Of a stretch of DNA of 41,832 nt, positions 20,855-32,717 are shown one piece after another; the stretch's first letter is position 1, and every line of letters begins with the position of its first letter. The DNA lies in assembly GCF_022376445.1 (NCBI RefSeq), contig NW_025955308.1, forward strand, positions 1 to 41,832, written 5' to 3'. This DNA comes from Fomitopsis serialis (lineage: Eukaryota > Basidiomycota > Agaricomycetes > Polyporales > Fomitopsidaceae). The position numbers and the translations under genes are program-made. Under the pieces are notes generated by a model. The model did no database searches. It worked only from the letters and a program-made list of their open reading frames with translations, and was not told the DNA's origin.

Positions 20855-21836
20855 TTACACGCGCGGCTTCTCACTCGACGAGACAGCTGCGCCCTCAACC
20901 CACTTCCCACTTTGGAAGCCGAAGGCAGCGTAGTCGATCTTGCGCAAGTTCAGGAAGAACAGGAGGAAGAACCCGGGCCCGACGCAGATGTCGAGGATGC
21001 CGTACCAGATCATCTCGGACGTGACGGTGATGACGTTGCCGCCCTCTGAGCATCCCCAGCAGATGGGATACGTCAGGAGGATGAAGAAGAGGTACGTCGC
21101 GCCGAGCCAGTATGGCTTGCTGATGGTCGTCGGCGATGCGAAGTTCGTCTGGGGCGCGTGTACGAGCAGCTGGAACCTGTGAGCGCGGTGATTGAGTGTT
21201 GTCTAGATTAGCGCGAGATGTGGAAGATCTTACCAGACGAAGATCAACCCCACGAGGCCGAAGACGAAGTATCCCCACTTGTAGCTGGTGTGCACGAGGG
21301 CTCCGACCAGCCAGGTGACGGCGACGAAGACAATCATGAACATCGTCGTGAGGATGTCTGAGAGCGAAAGACCGGTTGCGAGTAGGCACGACAACACCAG
21401 CAAGGGCCAGTTAATGACCCATTGGATGTAGCGGACATACTACAAAGAACGACGTCAGTTAAATCACGGCTCCGTGGGCGGATCAGTACCAGGCGCATAC
21501 ATAGATCTGACGAGTTGTATCGGTGCGGAACTCGGTCTCGATAGACGTCGCACCAAGGTCGGAGGCCATGGAGAAGTATGCGACGCTCGAGGTGGCCATC
21601 ACCACCAGCGCGATGTTATGGAACAAGCGAGTACCGCGCGGCCTCTGTGAAAGTATAAGCCGACTGTCGTGGGCTACCATGCAATCCATGATACTTACAG
21701 CGACCATTGCAACGAAGGCAGCCAGGAGGGAGAATGCCTGAATACTGAACGCTGCCCACAACCAGTCGGAGCCATTGGTGGAGATGTGCTCCTGGGCACT
21801 GGGCGGGTTAACGTGGGTCGCCTGATTTCCGGCCAT
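20855..21836 (-). CDS. Opsin-related protein (Hsp30/Yro2/Mrh1 type), no retinal lysine
   Basis: Exons 21836-21699, 21644-21501, 21439-21234 and 21176-20855 give 269 aa with seven hydrophobic helices of microbial-rhodopsin type. Recognisable rhodopsin positions are RYIQWVINWPLL (helix C; the proton-acceptor Asp is Gln here) and LTYPICWGCSEGG (helix F, with the conserved Tyr-Pro, Trp and Glu). In helix G, ILDICVGPGF stands where bacteriorhodopsin has its Lys-containing segment; the retinal-binding Lys is replaced. It therefore belongs with fungal opsin-related proteins, stress-induced plasma-membrane proteins thought to act as chaperones or H+-ATPase modulators (family knowledge). Introns are 54-61 bp and canonical. 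Confidence 0.93.
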
Positions 21837-22792
21837 TGCTCACGATACTGAACGAAAGGGTAGTAGGCGAGGTGCTTGAGGCGCAACTAGCGGAGGCGGT
21901 GCGACGCGGCCGACTGAGGGGTTCACGAACCCCGCATGTGGTCTTATAGTCTTGCTAGCTGTACTTTTGACTCCTGCCCGGCGACGCCGCGCAAGCGATA
22001 CATTCTACCACCCCTCCTCCGGCTAGAATGCGAAAACTGCACGGAACGACAGCTACCTCAGCCCTGAGCCGAGTTCTAGCCTGTTTCAATTCGCGGTAGA
22101 CCACCTCATAGGCGGGTACTCTGGTCCGTTGTGACGCCATTGGGACTCGCTGGTTGAGTCTGGCTGATCCGTATGATCTGCCACGTAGCGAGATAGAGAC
22201 ATACACCGCTCCCCGAGGTAGCGGTGAGTAGCGGCTAGAATGGGGAGGCCGCAGAGAAGACTCGGGCAGTTCAGTCCAGGTTCCGTCGGGTGACTATGGG
22301 AAACACAAGGTCTTGTACCACACAGTTGCCAGTGACGCTTTGCCATTTTGGGCACGGGCGTTCTGTATGATCAGGATCTGGGGCCAGCCGGCCTCGGGCC
22401 GATGACTCCGCTTTCCGCGAAAAGCCTAAATTTCAACCTGCTCCCTGATTGTAACAGCGGATATTTATTGCCATGGCCTCCACAAGCACTTCAATGTTTG
22501 CGAAGAGTTTTAAAAGGTATTCCTTGCAATTCCGGCCGACGTTGAATCACTTACTATGTTGCCTCTGACCCGGTAAATCATGGTGACATGCCTGAAGGCC
22601 TTGAACTACATGCATAAGTAATATAGTCGCTTCTCGTTGTCGTAGGTACATTGGTGATACAATCTTAGAGTTGTCTTCAATACGACCCGTCCACCCTACC
22701 GGCTCCGAGGCGTCCTCCGTTCGCTAGACTGCGAGCTGTGCTCACCTCGAGCCAACTTGGGTCCCTATATGTATAATGTTTTGCAACGTGCT
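21837..22792. other. Intergenic upstream of the opsin-related gene
   Basis: Contains the promoter region of the opsin-related gene and the 3' flank of the amidase gene. I see no coding frame with recognisable features. Confidence 0.45.
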
Positions 22793-24634
22793 TCACTGAG
22801 CTCTGTGTAAGATCCGGTCAACGCGCGTGACCGCATCCATCACGAGCTCATCGTTCCACCGCTTGGACACCATTTGCAGTGACAGCGGTGCGTTATCGAA
22901 GTACTCGGGCTTGTCTATCATGACCACACTGTATTAGGTTCTGTCCGGCAGGGACATATCGGCACACTCACAGGCATCGTGGTTGATCTGGTCGTCCTCG
23001 CCGAACGCTTCGAAGTTTTCATCGATGGGTTCTGTACCTGTGGCCCGCATGCCAGTCGGGAACACCGCCGCAGGGTAGTCGAGTAGGTTCCACTGCGCGG
23101 TATAGCCCCAGTACTTGGCCGTGTCGTGGCGCGGCGCGGGACCAGGGCCCACAGGACAGAGAAGCACGTCAATGTCGAAGCTGTTCCAGTGCCTCGCGTA
23201 CGCTGTGCGGTACGCGTCGCGCCTCGCACACAGCTCCCAGAGCTCGTTAACCGTGTGTTCGCGCACCAGCGGGTTAGATAGCACCCATTCAGTCAGTGGC
23301 CTGAGCGGCTCGCCGTTCGCGGCGAGGATGCCTAGGATGTCATTCAGCGCGCCGCAGGACACATAAGGCGGTGCTACTCGTACCTGTTACGTCCTTCGCA
23401 CCGTCCGCAAAATACAGGCTGCGCACGATGTCGAGGCCCTCCTTATGCTGCCACGGTTTATATTCCACCATCTCGATGCCGATCTCCGCCCCGCGCTGCT
23501 TCAGGACGCTGACGACCTTCTCGAGGGCCAGCCGGAGCGGTGGCTGCAGGTGCACATTCCCGTCGTGCGCCATGTATCCCATGCGCAGCTTCTTCGCTTC
23601 ATCCGCCGGCCGCCAGGGCAGCTGCACGATAAGCGGGTCCTCCAGCCACGGCTATGCAGAGAGAATAGTGTTCATGAACAGCTTCACGTCACGTACGGAG
23701 CGCGTGAGGGGACCCGCGACGGAGATGACGCCTTCCGCACCCTTGCAGGAAGCGTAGATGCCTCCATAGGGTATGCGATATGCGGTTGGACGTAGCGAAT
23801 AGAGGCCGCACGCCGCAGCAGGCGAACGGACGGAACCACCGATGTCAGCTGAAGAGGGGCGAATCAGCGAACGACAGGCGTGGGAGGTCTGTGGCCCGGG
23901 TACGCACTGCCTACGCCGAAGCTCGAGCCCTTCATCGCCACCAAGGAGCTCTCGCCTCCGGAGGACCCTCCTGGGGCGAGGTCGGTGTTGTACGGGTTCA
24001 GCGTGCGCGCCATGTACGAGTGCGTCTCGAGGTGCATGATCGTCTGCGGCATGTTCGTCGTGCAGTAGAACACGGCGCCTGCCGAGCGGAGGATTGCGAC
24101 GAGCGTCGCATCTTCTTTCGCCACCATCTTGCCGACCCATGAGGAGAACGACGAGGGCGTGTCATGACCCTTAACGTCGATCTGATTCTTAATTGAAAGC
24201 GGGACACCGTGCAGGGGCCCAAGAGTCTTCCCTGTCGTCTTGAGAATCTCATCGAGCTGACGGGCGCGCTCGAGAGCTTCCTCGAGGAAGAACTCGGTCA
24301 ACGAGTGCGTCTGATAGCCTCATCTTCGTCAGTTCACCAATGGAAGACATGCAATGGAACGTACCAATTGCTGCGCGATCGCCGCACGACTTGCAACGGC
24401 GGTCACCGCGTCTACTGCGGTGATCTTTCCCGAGGCGATCTCTTGTGCGAGACCGGTGCCATCCAAGCGCGTGATCCGGATCTGTTCCTCAGTGAGTAGC
24501 CCGCATGTCTCTGGAATCCCTGACACGTCCTTTGGCAGGTTCGCGAGGAGCTCGGACGGGAGACGGAGATTGGCGGGGATGGACGCGTCAAGACGGGCGC
24601 GCTCGTTCTTTACGACGGTCTCGTAGTCGGCCAT
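22793..24634 (-). pseudogene. Amidase-signature hydrolase, probably inactivated
   Basis: Model exons 24634-24365, 24310-23908, 23848-23384, 23352-22972 and 22914-22793 add up to 547 codons, the normal size of fungal acetamidase-like enzymes. The Ser-cis-Ser-Lys triad is visible: Lys in VPLSIKNQID, Ser in APGGSSGGES, nucleophile Ser in TDIGGSVRSPAAACG. Two defects are seen. First, a TAG at 23652-23654 interrupts the conserved block between FMNTILSA and PWLEDP. Second, the piece between KDVTG and ALNDILG (23353-23383) has a GTACGA donor but only 31 nt and no AG acceptor. Either the gene is a recent pseudogene or rescue splicing occurs: GTACGT...CATAG (45 nt, in frame) could remove the stop, but also a conserved helix. 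Confidence 0.8.
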
Positions 24635-25539
24635 GGTGAACAGATGCAGAACGAAGGACGTGAGAGTTCGTTGGCCCCCACCATCCAGCGCTATTTATGT
24701 TACAGCATCGTTGAAGCAGAGGAACGACTGATAAGATAGCCGGGTGCTTGGTTCTCCGTACATACTCCTTTCCGTTCGTAAACGTATGTCCGCACTTGGG
24801 CTATCGGGCATTCAGGGGCATGCCTGGATGGTATTGACGATGGTGTCTACAGGTCGTTTGCCAGAAAATTAGTGCAGCTGGAGTGTATAGTAGAAAGGGC
24901 CCACCGCTGAAGTTACAGCAGAACCTTTGAAGAGCAGGTGACTAGGTTATAGCAGCTTACATAATATAGCGAACCTAGGGAAGGTCCAAGGAAGGTCCCG
25001 AAGGCTTCGATCAACTTGGCGATCGTTTCCTTTTGCGGCAAGCGCGCCCTCGGTTGTCAGGATGCGGGTGCAGGCGGGCTGCTCACCTTCGTCGTCCACC
25101 ACCGTCAAGTTCGCCTTCGCAGGCTCAGTGCTGGCAGGTCCATCAAGTGCATTTGTTGCAGACGTGAGTGATCTGACGGGAGCTGTGCCCATCACCTGCT
25201 TACCTAATCGCGCCGAACGCCTCAGCCCGTGCGGCTCGACAGGACGTTGACCCGGTTCATCACCCCCGCGTCCCCTCGCTGCTTTCGTTGTACTTTATCC
25301 TCTTTCTTTTTCAAGACTCGACGTTCGGCAGGTCCGAGTGCTGTCTCCTTTTCAACCAGTCCAATCCTTTTGCCAAGCCGCCCCTGCAGACGCGCTGGTC
25401 CCGTAGTGCAAGAGGTTTCGTGAGTTGGCACGTATGCTCCTCGATTTTCCCCATTGCTGACCCGCACAAAGATCCGCTCTTCTAACGTCGTCTTCTGCGC
25501 ACCCGACACTCTCCCGTCTTTCGCAGTCAACTTTACGCC
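24635..25539. other. Divergent intergenic region
   Basis: Upstream of both the amidase and the Ser-rich protein gene. The minus-strand frame at 25222-25668 is an antisense shadow. From about 25255 the plus strand is pyrimidine-rich (CTTTATCCTCTTTCTTTTTC), which suits the 5' leader of the 25540 gene. Confidence 0.45.
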
Positions 25540-26052
25540 ATGCCACGCCGCCCAGCACCGACTCCCCTGCGCCTCTCCCAAGGCCCGCTTCCCAAACGCA
25601 GCGAGCCCAAGCACACCCTGCCGTCGCTCCCGCGCCCCGTCTTTCACCCTCCGCCTCGTGCTTCGCAAGGGCCCCTTCCTCGTGAACGCGCGCAGGCCTA
25701 TGCACTGAAACTTGAACAGGCAGAGGTCTCTAGGGCACGTGCGCCTGTAGCACAGCCGGCGTACGGATTGCCGACAGGCGCGGTCTCACCGACCTCGTCG
25801 TCATGGTCTTCCACCAGTAAAAGACGCGGACACTCTCGTCAGAGCTCCACGTCCAGCTTGAGCTCGAACTCGAGCTTCAGCTCACGGTCGAGCAGGGAGA
25901 GCTCGAGGCGGTCTTCCTTGGACGAGGAGAATCCGAACGCGGTATACGGTCCCTGGGTGAAACATGGCAAGGGCTTCGCTCTGCCTTTCGACCCAAACAC
26001 GTTGATCATGCCTCCGAGGCCTGCGGCGATCAACCCCCTGCCGGTGTGGTGA
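25540..26052 (+). CDS. Ser-rich basic hypothetical protein
   Basis: Single exon, 170 aa, start in good context (GCCATGCC). No known domain. Residues 1-50 are rich in Pro, Leu, Arg and Lys with a repeated SQGPLP(K/R) unit (13-19 and 42-48). Residues about 84-125 are a Ser/Arg tract (SSLSSNSSFSSRSSRESSRR). The C-terminus is ordered-looking: AVYGPWVKHGKGFALPFDPNTLIMPPRPAAINPLPVW. That unusual tail, rather than the low-complexity part, makes me think it is a real protein. Function unknown; the Ser/Arg tract may be phosphorylated. Confidence 0.6.
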   Translation: MPRRPAPTPLRLSQGPLPKRSEPKHTLPSLPRPVFHPPPRASQGPLPRERAQAYALKLEQAEVSRARAPVAQPAYGLPTGAVSPTSSSWSSTSKRRGHSRQSSTSSLSSNSSFSSRSSRESSRRSSLDEENPNAVYGPWVKHGKGFALPFDPNTLIMPPRPAAINPLPVW

Positions 26053-26738
26053 GCATGTATTGTGGGAGATGTCGAGACTTCGGGTTGAGCGGGGTCTGGG
26101 CGATTTATGGTGGTGGTTGGACTTGGTTTGGGGTGCCCACGTTGACCGTGTGTACCTTGTCTATGTCCTTTATTGAAAGCAATGTTGCCCGTCTATATAC
26201 ACATACCACGAGGCACCATGTGATTGTCGCGAATGCAACGCTAAGTATCCTCTTTCCTCAGTCGAGGTCGCAGTATGATTCGGGTGGTAGGAGCCTCCGT
26301 ATCATAGCAGGCTAACGAGTGGGAGCTTTGAGTTAGGCATCCAGCCAACATCATATGGTTTACATCTTCTGCGCAACGAAGTACAGCGGACACTAGCGTT
26401 TCACAAGGTCGATCGTCGCTATCTTCGTTCGGCGTCAGTCAAGTATCAAAAATCATTGAATCAACGTGAATGCCCAAGACCGCTCGTCGCGAGCCGTCAA
26501 GTCGACGCCGAACATCGCAGTCGACAGTCAAGACACAGAAGGTCGTCTCCAGCAATAGTGGGATGGGCACTAGCATGCATGTATTTTCCTGTATGTAACA
26601 TGGTGCACCATAATCCGATGATGCAAATGAAGTCCTAATACCAACGATGACGGGAGAAACATGCAATGTGGAAAACAATGAGGCTGATATGGGGCATGAT
26701 ACATGAACCTGAGGCAATGGGGAAGGCAGCCGTGCACG
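26053..26738. other. Convergent intergenic region
   Basis: 3' flanks of the Ser-rich gene and the E2 gene; no gene or structured element recognised. Confidence 0.45.
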
Positions 26739-27686
26739 CTATGCGGAACCCTCATCGTTAAGGGGACGGTAGTGCTTCATCAGTTGCGCCTTGAACTCTG
26801 CGGAACAGTGTGAGGATGTCGGTGAGGCGGGAAGCGGCAAGACTTACCTTCAGGTGAGTCCCAGAGGTTAGCAGCATCTGGGTTGAGCGGTGACGCATTG
26901 TTCGGTTCTAAATCGGATAGGTCGTGATTTGCGCTACAACAAAGGAGATCAAATGAGGCGTACCACCAAGAAGTGATTGCAGGGAGAGCAGAATCGTCTG
27001 GACGCTGTATACAGCAGACCACTTGTCCTGTGGATCGCAAGTCAATCGGAGTGTATGTCAGAAGGGTACATGTTACTTACCTGGAGAATGTCCAAGCAGA
27101 TCGCGCCTCCTACTATGTCAACATTTGGATGATAGCATGGTGTGTCGAATTTGATCACGGGAGCTGCGTATGGGTAGTTCGGCGGGAAAGAGATGGAGAT
27201 TTTGAAGGTCAGACCAGCGTAGATCTATAAATGGCATGAGCTATGACCGCAGAACGGGGAACGCGAACACTCCGCGATACGACACATACCGTACTCGGTG
27301 CCCCTTCAATTGTCCCCGCCCAATCAAACAGGTTAGCATCCGACTTGGGGAATGCCGACTATGGTGGTTTGGAAGGTCAAATCATACTATCGGAGAAGGC
27401 GAAGAGTCGACGAACAATACCGGGAGAAGAAGACATCTGGATGTTCCGCTTCATCAGAATTTGTGCCACCGGAAGTCACGTCAAAGAACTCACCATCAGA
27501 GTCATAAGCTCGCTGCTCAGCCTTTGTTCGGTGATCAATGAGCAACTGACGTCCGACGCGTGCAGCCCGCCACAGTCGCGCTACTCACCGTTTCGTGACA
27601 CTGCCAGCACCCTCACCACCAGACCCTGCAACAGCGGATTTTTGGCTAGTGCGCGCAGGCGCGAGCGACATCGTGAGTTGTTCCAT
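26739..27686 (-). CDS. UBC11: Ubiquitin-conjugating enzyme E2, UBE2C/Ubc11 type
   Basis: Eight exons: 27686-27589, 27521-27494, 27436-27416, 27358-27290, 27224-27081, 27027-26964, 26907-26848, 26797-26739; 180 aa. This E2 works with the anaphase-promoting complex to ubiquitinate mitotic cyclins. Features: [11 protein letters not shown] at the start of the UBC fold, [29 protein letters not shown], the HPN motif, active-site Cys in [32 protein letters not shown] and [11 protein letters not shown]. The N-terminal extension of about 30 residues is normal for UBE2C. Exons 2 and 3 are only 28 and 21 nt. An alternative acceptor before exon 3 (GATGAAG, 12 nt upstream) would add four residues in frame. 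Starts about 280 bp from EDE1, divergently. Confidence 0.93.
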
Positions 27687-27969
27687 GTTAGAGTACAGAA
27701 GGGTATGCAAAGAGATGATACAGAGCAGTGAAGAGGTCGTGCGCGGATCGTAGTCACAGAGAAAGGTCGATGGTCGACCTTGGTTCGTTTTGAAACGCGT
27801 CCAAGTAATGCATCACGTGCGGGAATGGCCCCGGTAGCTTAGTCATCGTTTATTTCCCACGCTTACCGCGGCCTGACGCGGTGACCGGGCAAACGACTCT
27901 AACAGACTCCCATCCCGTACTGACCCCGCGCAACCCGCTGCGCCCATCCTCCAAGCTGGCGTCGTAGCG
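27687..27969. promoter_or_regulatory. Shared upstream region of UBC11 and EDE1
   Basis: 283 bp between two divergent start codons; must hold both promoters. No TATA box is obvious. Confidence 0.5.
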
Positions 27970-30900
27970 ATGTCCAAGTTTACGCCCACTCCCGCCGAGG
28001 TTGCGCTTGTCAACCAGATATTCACCCAGGCCGATACCCAGAAGCTCGGTGTCATCACCGGTGACGCCGCCGTCAAGATATTCAATGGCTCCAAGCTCAC
28101 GCCCTCCGTGCTCGCGGAGATCTGGAACCTAGCGGACGAGGACAACAACGGCGTCCTGACTCGCAAGGGCGTTGCGGTCGCGGTGCGCCTACTCGGCCAT
28201 GCACAGCGAGGGGAGAAGATGACGGAAGCGCTGGTGCTCAAGCGTGAGTGCTCGTACGCCGTGTAGAGCGACGCGACCTGAGACGCGTTGTCGCAGCTGG
28301 CCCTGCTCCGACGATTGAGGGACTGACCCCACCGCTTGTTCAACAATCGACGGGTGTTCCGGCGGCGCGGTCTCCGCCTCCCGGGCTCCCACCACTGACA
28401 CCTCAGGACAAGACGAAATTCATGAAACTGTTCCTCTCTTGTGGACCGGCCAACGGCATCTTGAACGGTGAGATTGATAGATGCCTATGCTGGAGACGTC
28501 GATTGCTCAACGTCGTTGCAGGCGACAAGGCACGGGATGTGTTCGTCAAGTCCAAATTACCCGTAGACAAGCTCTCGCAAATATGGTAAGTTGTCCGCTC
28601 TGTACATAGTTGTGTAAAAGTGCTCTACCAACCAGAGGCTTTGGGACATCGGTCTGTCATGTCGGATTCACATTGCCAAGTCGCTTCGTGATTATTGCGG
28701 CACTCTATGAACGAGGCTACGGTGATGCCGCCCAGACTCGCTGCACGCTTAAAGATAGCTCCCCGTCATCGCTCCGCGTAGACGCTATGAAGTCCGGCAT
28801 TGCGTGCACATACAGGAGCTACTAGCCTGGGTTAATATTTCATCGAGATGGCTGGTCCTGTTACGCCTCGTCTTGTGCTCGGAATGGTGGTCGAGATGGC
28901 ATTTCTTGACGGACTTGAATCTGACAGTGCGTCTGACTTGCTCACTCCGCAGGAACTTGGCAGACACGAAGAACCGGGGCTCACTCGACGTAACCGACTT
29001 CACGATAGCAATGTACTTGATTCAAGCGACCATGCATGGGCAGCTGCAAACTATCCCGCCGGTGTTGCCTCCCGGACTGTATGAACAAGCAGCAGGGAAG
29101 TCACCATTCGACGGTGTAGCGACGCATGCGACAGGCAGCAGTGGTCATTACAGCCCTGGGCTCAGCGCCGCATTCCCGGGACGACCAATGAGCATGATGG
29201 AACCAAACTTCACCGGGCAGGCCTCAACATTGCAGCCACAGATGACGGGGCCCATGCGGTCGGCGGTCGGTGCCCAACCACAGCGTTCGGCGCTTAGCTC
29301 GACCCCAGCATTCCCATTTGTGCAGCCTCAGGCTACTGGCGCACAATGGGATGTGACGCCAGCAGAGAAGGCGAACGCGGATCGCATCTTCGACACGCTG
29401 GATACACAGAAGAGGGGATACATAGAGGGTGACGTTGCTGTGCCGTTCATGCTGCTGTCCAAGTTGCAGGAGGACGTTCTTGCCCAGGTTTGGTAGGTAA
29501 TCCAGACTCTCGTCTTGCGCCAGTTAACTGATTGCCTGTAGGGACCTCGCCGATTTGAGCAACGACGGCCATTTGACGAGGGACGGGTTCGCCGTGGCCA
29601 TGCACCTCATTCAGGGAAAGTTGAACGGACGAGACATTCCAGCGGCCATTCCGCCTGGCCTAATACCCCCATCCATGCGCGGTGCTTTGGGCGCACCTCC
29701 GGCTCCGGCCGTGCAGCCTCAGCAGACTGTTCCAGACGCAATGCGCGATTTGCTCTGGGACGACTCACCGCCTGCATCAGCGACGGTGCCGCAACCACAA
29801 CCTTTTACACTGCAGCCACAGAGCACTGGTGCGTTCTCTACGCCAGTGCTACACCCTCAATCTACAGGTGCGCGTCAGAACCCGATGACGCCACCGCCCC
29901 AGCGGGCCGCTACCGTACCTTCGGTCACGGATCCATTTGCTTCTGCCAACTCACCATTTGCCGTGCCCGCGCCTGCGCAATCTGCGCACAGGGATCTGCT
30001 TGGAGATGATGACGAGCCAGCGCAGGCTGCATCGCCGCCGCTGCAGGACCGCTCTGCTGAGATCGGCAACGTCAAGAACCAGCTGAGCTCGACCAACCGG
30101 TCCCTCGAGACGGCAAAGACGGAGCGCGAGAGTATGGAGCGCACACTCAGCGAGCAGGCGGCGCAGCTGTCGGCATTGCAGACTCAGCTTTCGTCTGCGA
30201 AAGCGGCGTACGAGACGGAGACACGCTTGCTGGGGGCGCTGAGGGAGCGATACAGCAACCAGACGACGGACATCCAGAAGACGAGGGAAGAGCTGATCCG
30301 CGCGGAGAGCGATCTGAGTGCGGTCAGAGTGGAGAAGGCTGAGGTCGAAGGTGCGGTGCTCAGGGACAAGGAAGAGGTGCGAGACCTGCAGAGGCGGATG
30401 ACCGAAGTCGGTATGGAGGTCGAGACGTTGAAGGTCGATGTTGAGAAGGCGAAGAAGGAGGCGAAGCAGCAGAAGGGCCTGTTGGCGATCGCTAAGAAGC
30501 AGCTTGCGACGAGGGAAACTGAACGTGCGCGTGTCCAGAAGGAACTTGGCGAGACACAGAGCGAGGCAGCGGAGGCTACCCGGGAACGTGAGCAAGCGGA
30601 GGCCGAGCTGGAGAAGGAGGTACCTGCCGCAATGACGAACGGCCACGGAGGTGTCGCGTCGCCAGACATCTTGGCCATGGCCGCCGCTCAGCCACTGCCT
30701 GCTACCCCGGAAGTCCCAACGAGTCCTACAGGCTCCGTGCTCAGCCTTGGGAAGAGCAACAACCCTTTCGAACGAGTCGCGATGGCCTCTGGCACAGGGT
30801 CGCGTGCGCAGTCACCTTCGCCCTTCCTTCCATTCACAAACACTGGCAATCTCCCCACTCCGCCCACGACCGTCACCGAGAGTCCCGTGCAGCAGTCTAC

Positions 30901-32717
30901 ACCTGTTTCAGCAGCAGCGAACCCCTTCCGCTTCTCGCAGGCATTCTCGCCTGTTGAGGGCGCCAGCCTGCTTGCGGCTGCTGATGCTCCTGGCGCTTCT
31001 GATGGCCTCTCGGACTTGATGTCGCCCACTGACACTGACATGTTCCATACACCGCTCTCATCAGCTACCGGTGTTGCACCTGCCCCTACACCCTCGATCG
31101 AAGCTACCCTCACCGGGGCGTTGAGCGAGCCAGCAGCTGCTCCTACCGAATCAGCTGCTACCACTTCAATCTTCGACGAACCTGGTGCAATACAAGCTAC
31201 TACTGCCGAGGCTACTCAGGAGCCCGCAGACATTCGGGAGGAGACTGACCTCAGTCACCAGCTCAAGGAGCTGGATGTCGAGGAATCCGATTCGGACTCG
31301 GAGTCTGAGGAGGAGCCTCTTGCGAACGTGAAAGCGCGACTCAGCGGCGAGGCACCTCACACGGACGGCATCACAGAGTCGTCTACGTCCCAGACAATCT
31401 CGGCATTCGATGACTCGTTTGGTATCTCTGCACCTACTCAGGATGCTCGACCAGGTTCCTCGATGAGGTCCGCTACGGGTACCCCTGTACGCAGCCTGAC
31501 ACCCGCAGTTGCGAGCGCAGCTCCTACGAACGCCTTCGATGAGACATTTGCTATCCCTGCTGTTGCGCAACCCTCAGAGCCGTTCGCGGCACCAGTGCCG
31601 ATCCCGACGACTGCTGCACCCCAGACGAACGGCGACGATCCTGGCACTCCGGGCGTCAACGACTTTGACGAGGCTATGGGTAAGCTTGGGGCTAGCACGA
31701 GCAGCAACGGCGGGCCATCCCAGTTCTCCGAGTTCAGCTTTGATTCGGCCTTTGACGACAACTTTGACTTCGCTGCTGCTTCAGCCGCGACGAGTCAGCC
31801 CGCTGCCCCGAATGGAAATGGACATGCAGCCCCGGCAGCCGCTCCCGCTGACAATGCCTTCGATAACGTGTTCATGTCGCAGCCCAGCAGTGCATTCCCA
31901 CCTGTTGGTGCACCACCTGCACAGGCGCCCGCTATAACCGGGTCTCCTTTCAGACAGCCTGCAACTCAGGAAACAAGGCCGTTCTCTTTCGATGATGCTT
32001 TCAGTGCAGGTCCGAGTGCTCCGCCCGCCCAATCCGGATCGAACGGGAGTGTTGTCAATGCGATATCCTTTGACGATGCCTTCGGCGGACAGTCTAGCGC
32101 TCTGGCTTTGGATACTTCATTCGGGACGACAACATCGGAAGCGTCAGCGGCTCCTTCGCAAGTGAAGGGCCCGACACCATTCCCCACCGCGTCTCCGCCG
32201 CAATCACCTACTGGCCCGACCTCGCCTGGTTTTGGCCCACGGAGGTCTACCTCGCCTCCTCGTCACCTGTCCCCTCCGCCCCGCCACTCCTCGCCAAAAC
32301 CGAACGCGCGCCCCTCGACTGCAGGATCTGAAAAAGAGAAGGCGCCGAACACTAGACATTCCAAACTGAGCGTGAGTCCAGTATCGCGTTCCAGCATTTC
32401 CGAGCGCTGACGAGCTGCTTGTACTAGATCCGCCTGCCTTTCGGGAGGAAGAAGAAGACGGCACCGCATGAGATACCACCTCTGCCTTCGTCGTCGTTGG
32501 CTACACAACAAGTCCTCGAAGAGCCTACTCCGGCTGTGGAGGATGATATCGACGCCGTGAAGCAGCTGTGCGGCATGGGATTCAGCAGAACCCAGGCTGT
32601 CATGGCACTCGAGAACCACGGATATGACGTCCAACGAGCACTCAATAGCCTACTTGGTCAGTACTCGTCGACCAGCTGTGACACGACTCTGACTGAATTT
32701 ACTCCGTAGGTTCCTGA
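27970..32717 (+). CDS. EDE1: Ede1-like endocytic scaffold (EH x3, coiled coil, UBA)
   Basis: Exons 27970-28243, 28297-28467, 28522-28585, 28953-29492, 29542-32371, 32428-32656 and 32710-32717 give 1371 aa. Ede1/Eps15 proteins arrive early at endocytic sites and cluster adaptors. EH1 is at about 8-90, EH2 at 125-210 ([16 protein letters not shown]...[18 protein letters not shown]), EH3 at 300-390 ([20 protein letters not shown]...[16 protein letters not shown]). A long coiled coil spans roughly 520-705. The disordered region that follows has NPF motifs ([14 protein letters not shown]) that could bind EH domains and repeated F-D-[DE]-x-F motifs (FDDSFG, FDETFA, FDDAFS). The C-terminus is a UBA domain ([30 protein letters not shown], joined over its length at 32539-32656) that binds ubiquitinated cargo. 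The 367-bp intron 28586-28952 is far longer than all others here. Confidence 0.95.
28586..28952 (+). other. EDE1: Unusually long intron of EDE1
   Basis: Donor GTAAGT, acceptor CCGCAG, phase 2 inside the EH motif IW|NLAD. The homologous intron in the GAT-EH gene (40139-40194) is 56 bp. I find no exon-like or RNA-like element inside, so it may hold an old insertion. Confidence 0.7.

Noticed and set aside
25222..25668. Minus-strand open frame of 148 codons
   Set aside because: Antisense to the start of the 25540 gene and its leader; no recognisable protein features.
29951..30678. Long minus-strand frames within EDE1
   Set aside because: Antisense shadows of the GC-rich coiled-coil exon.
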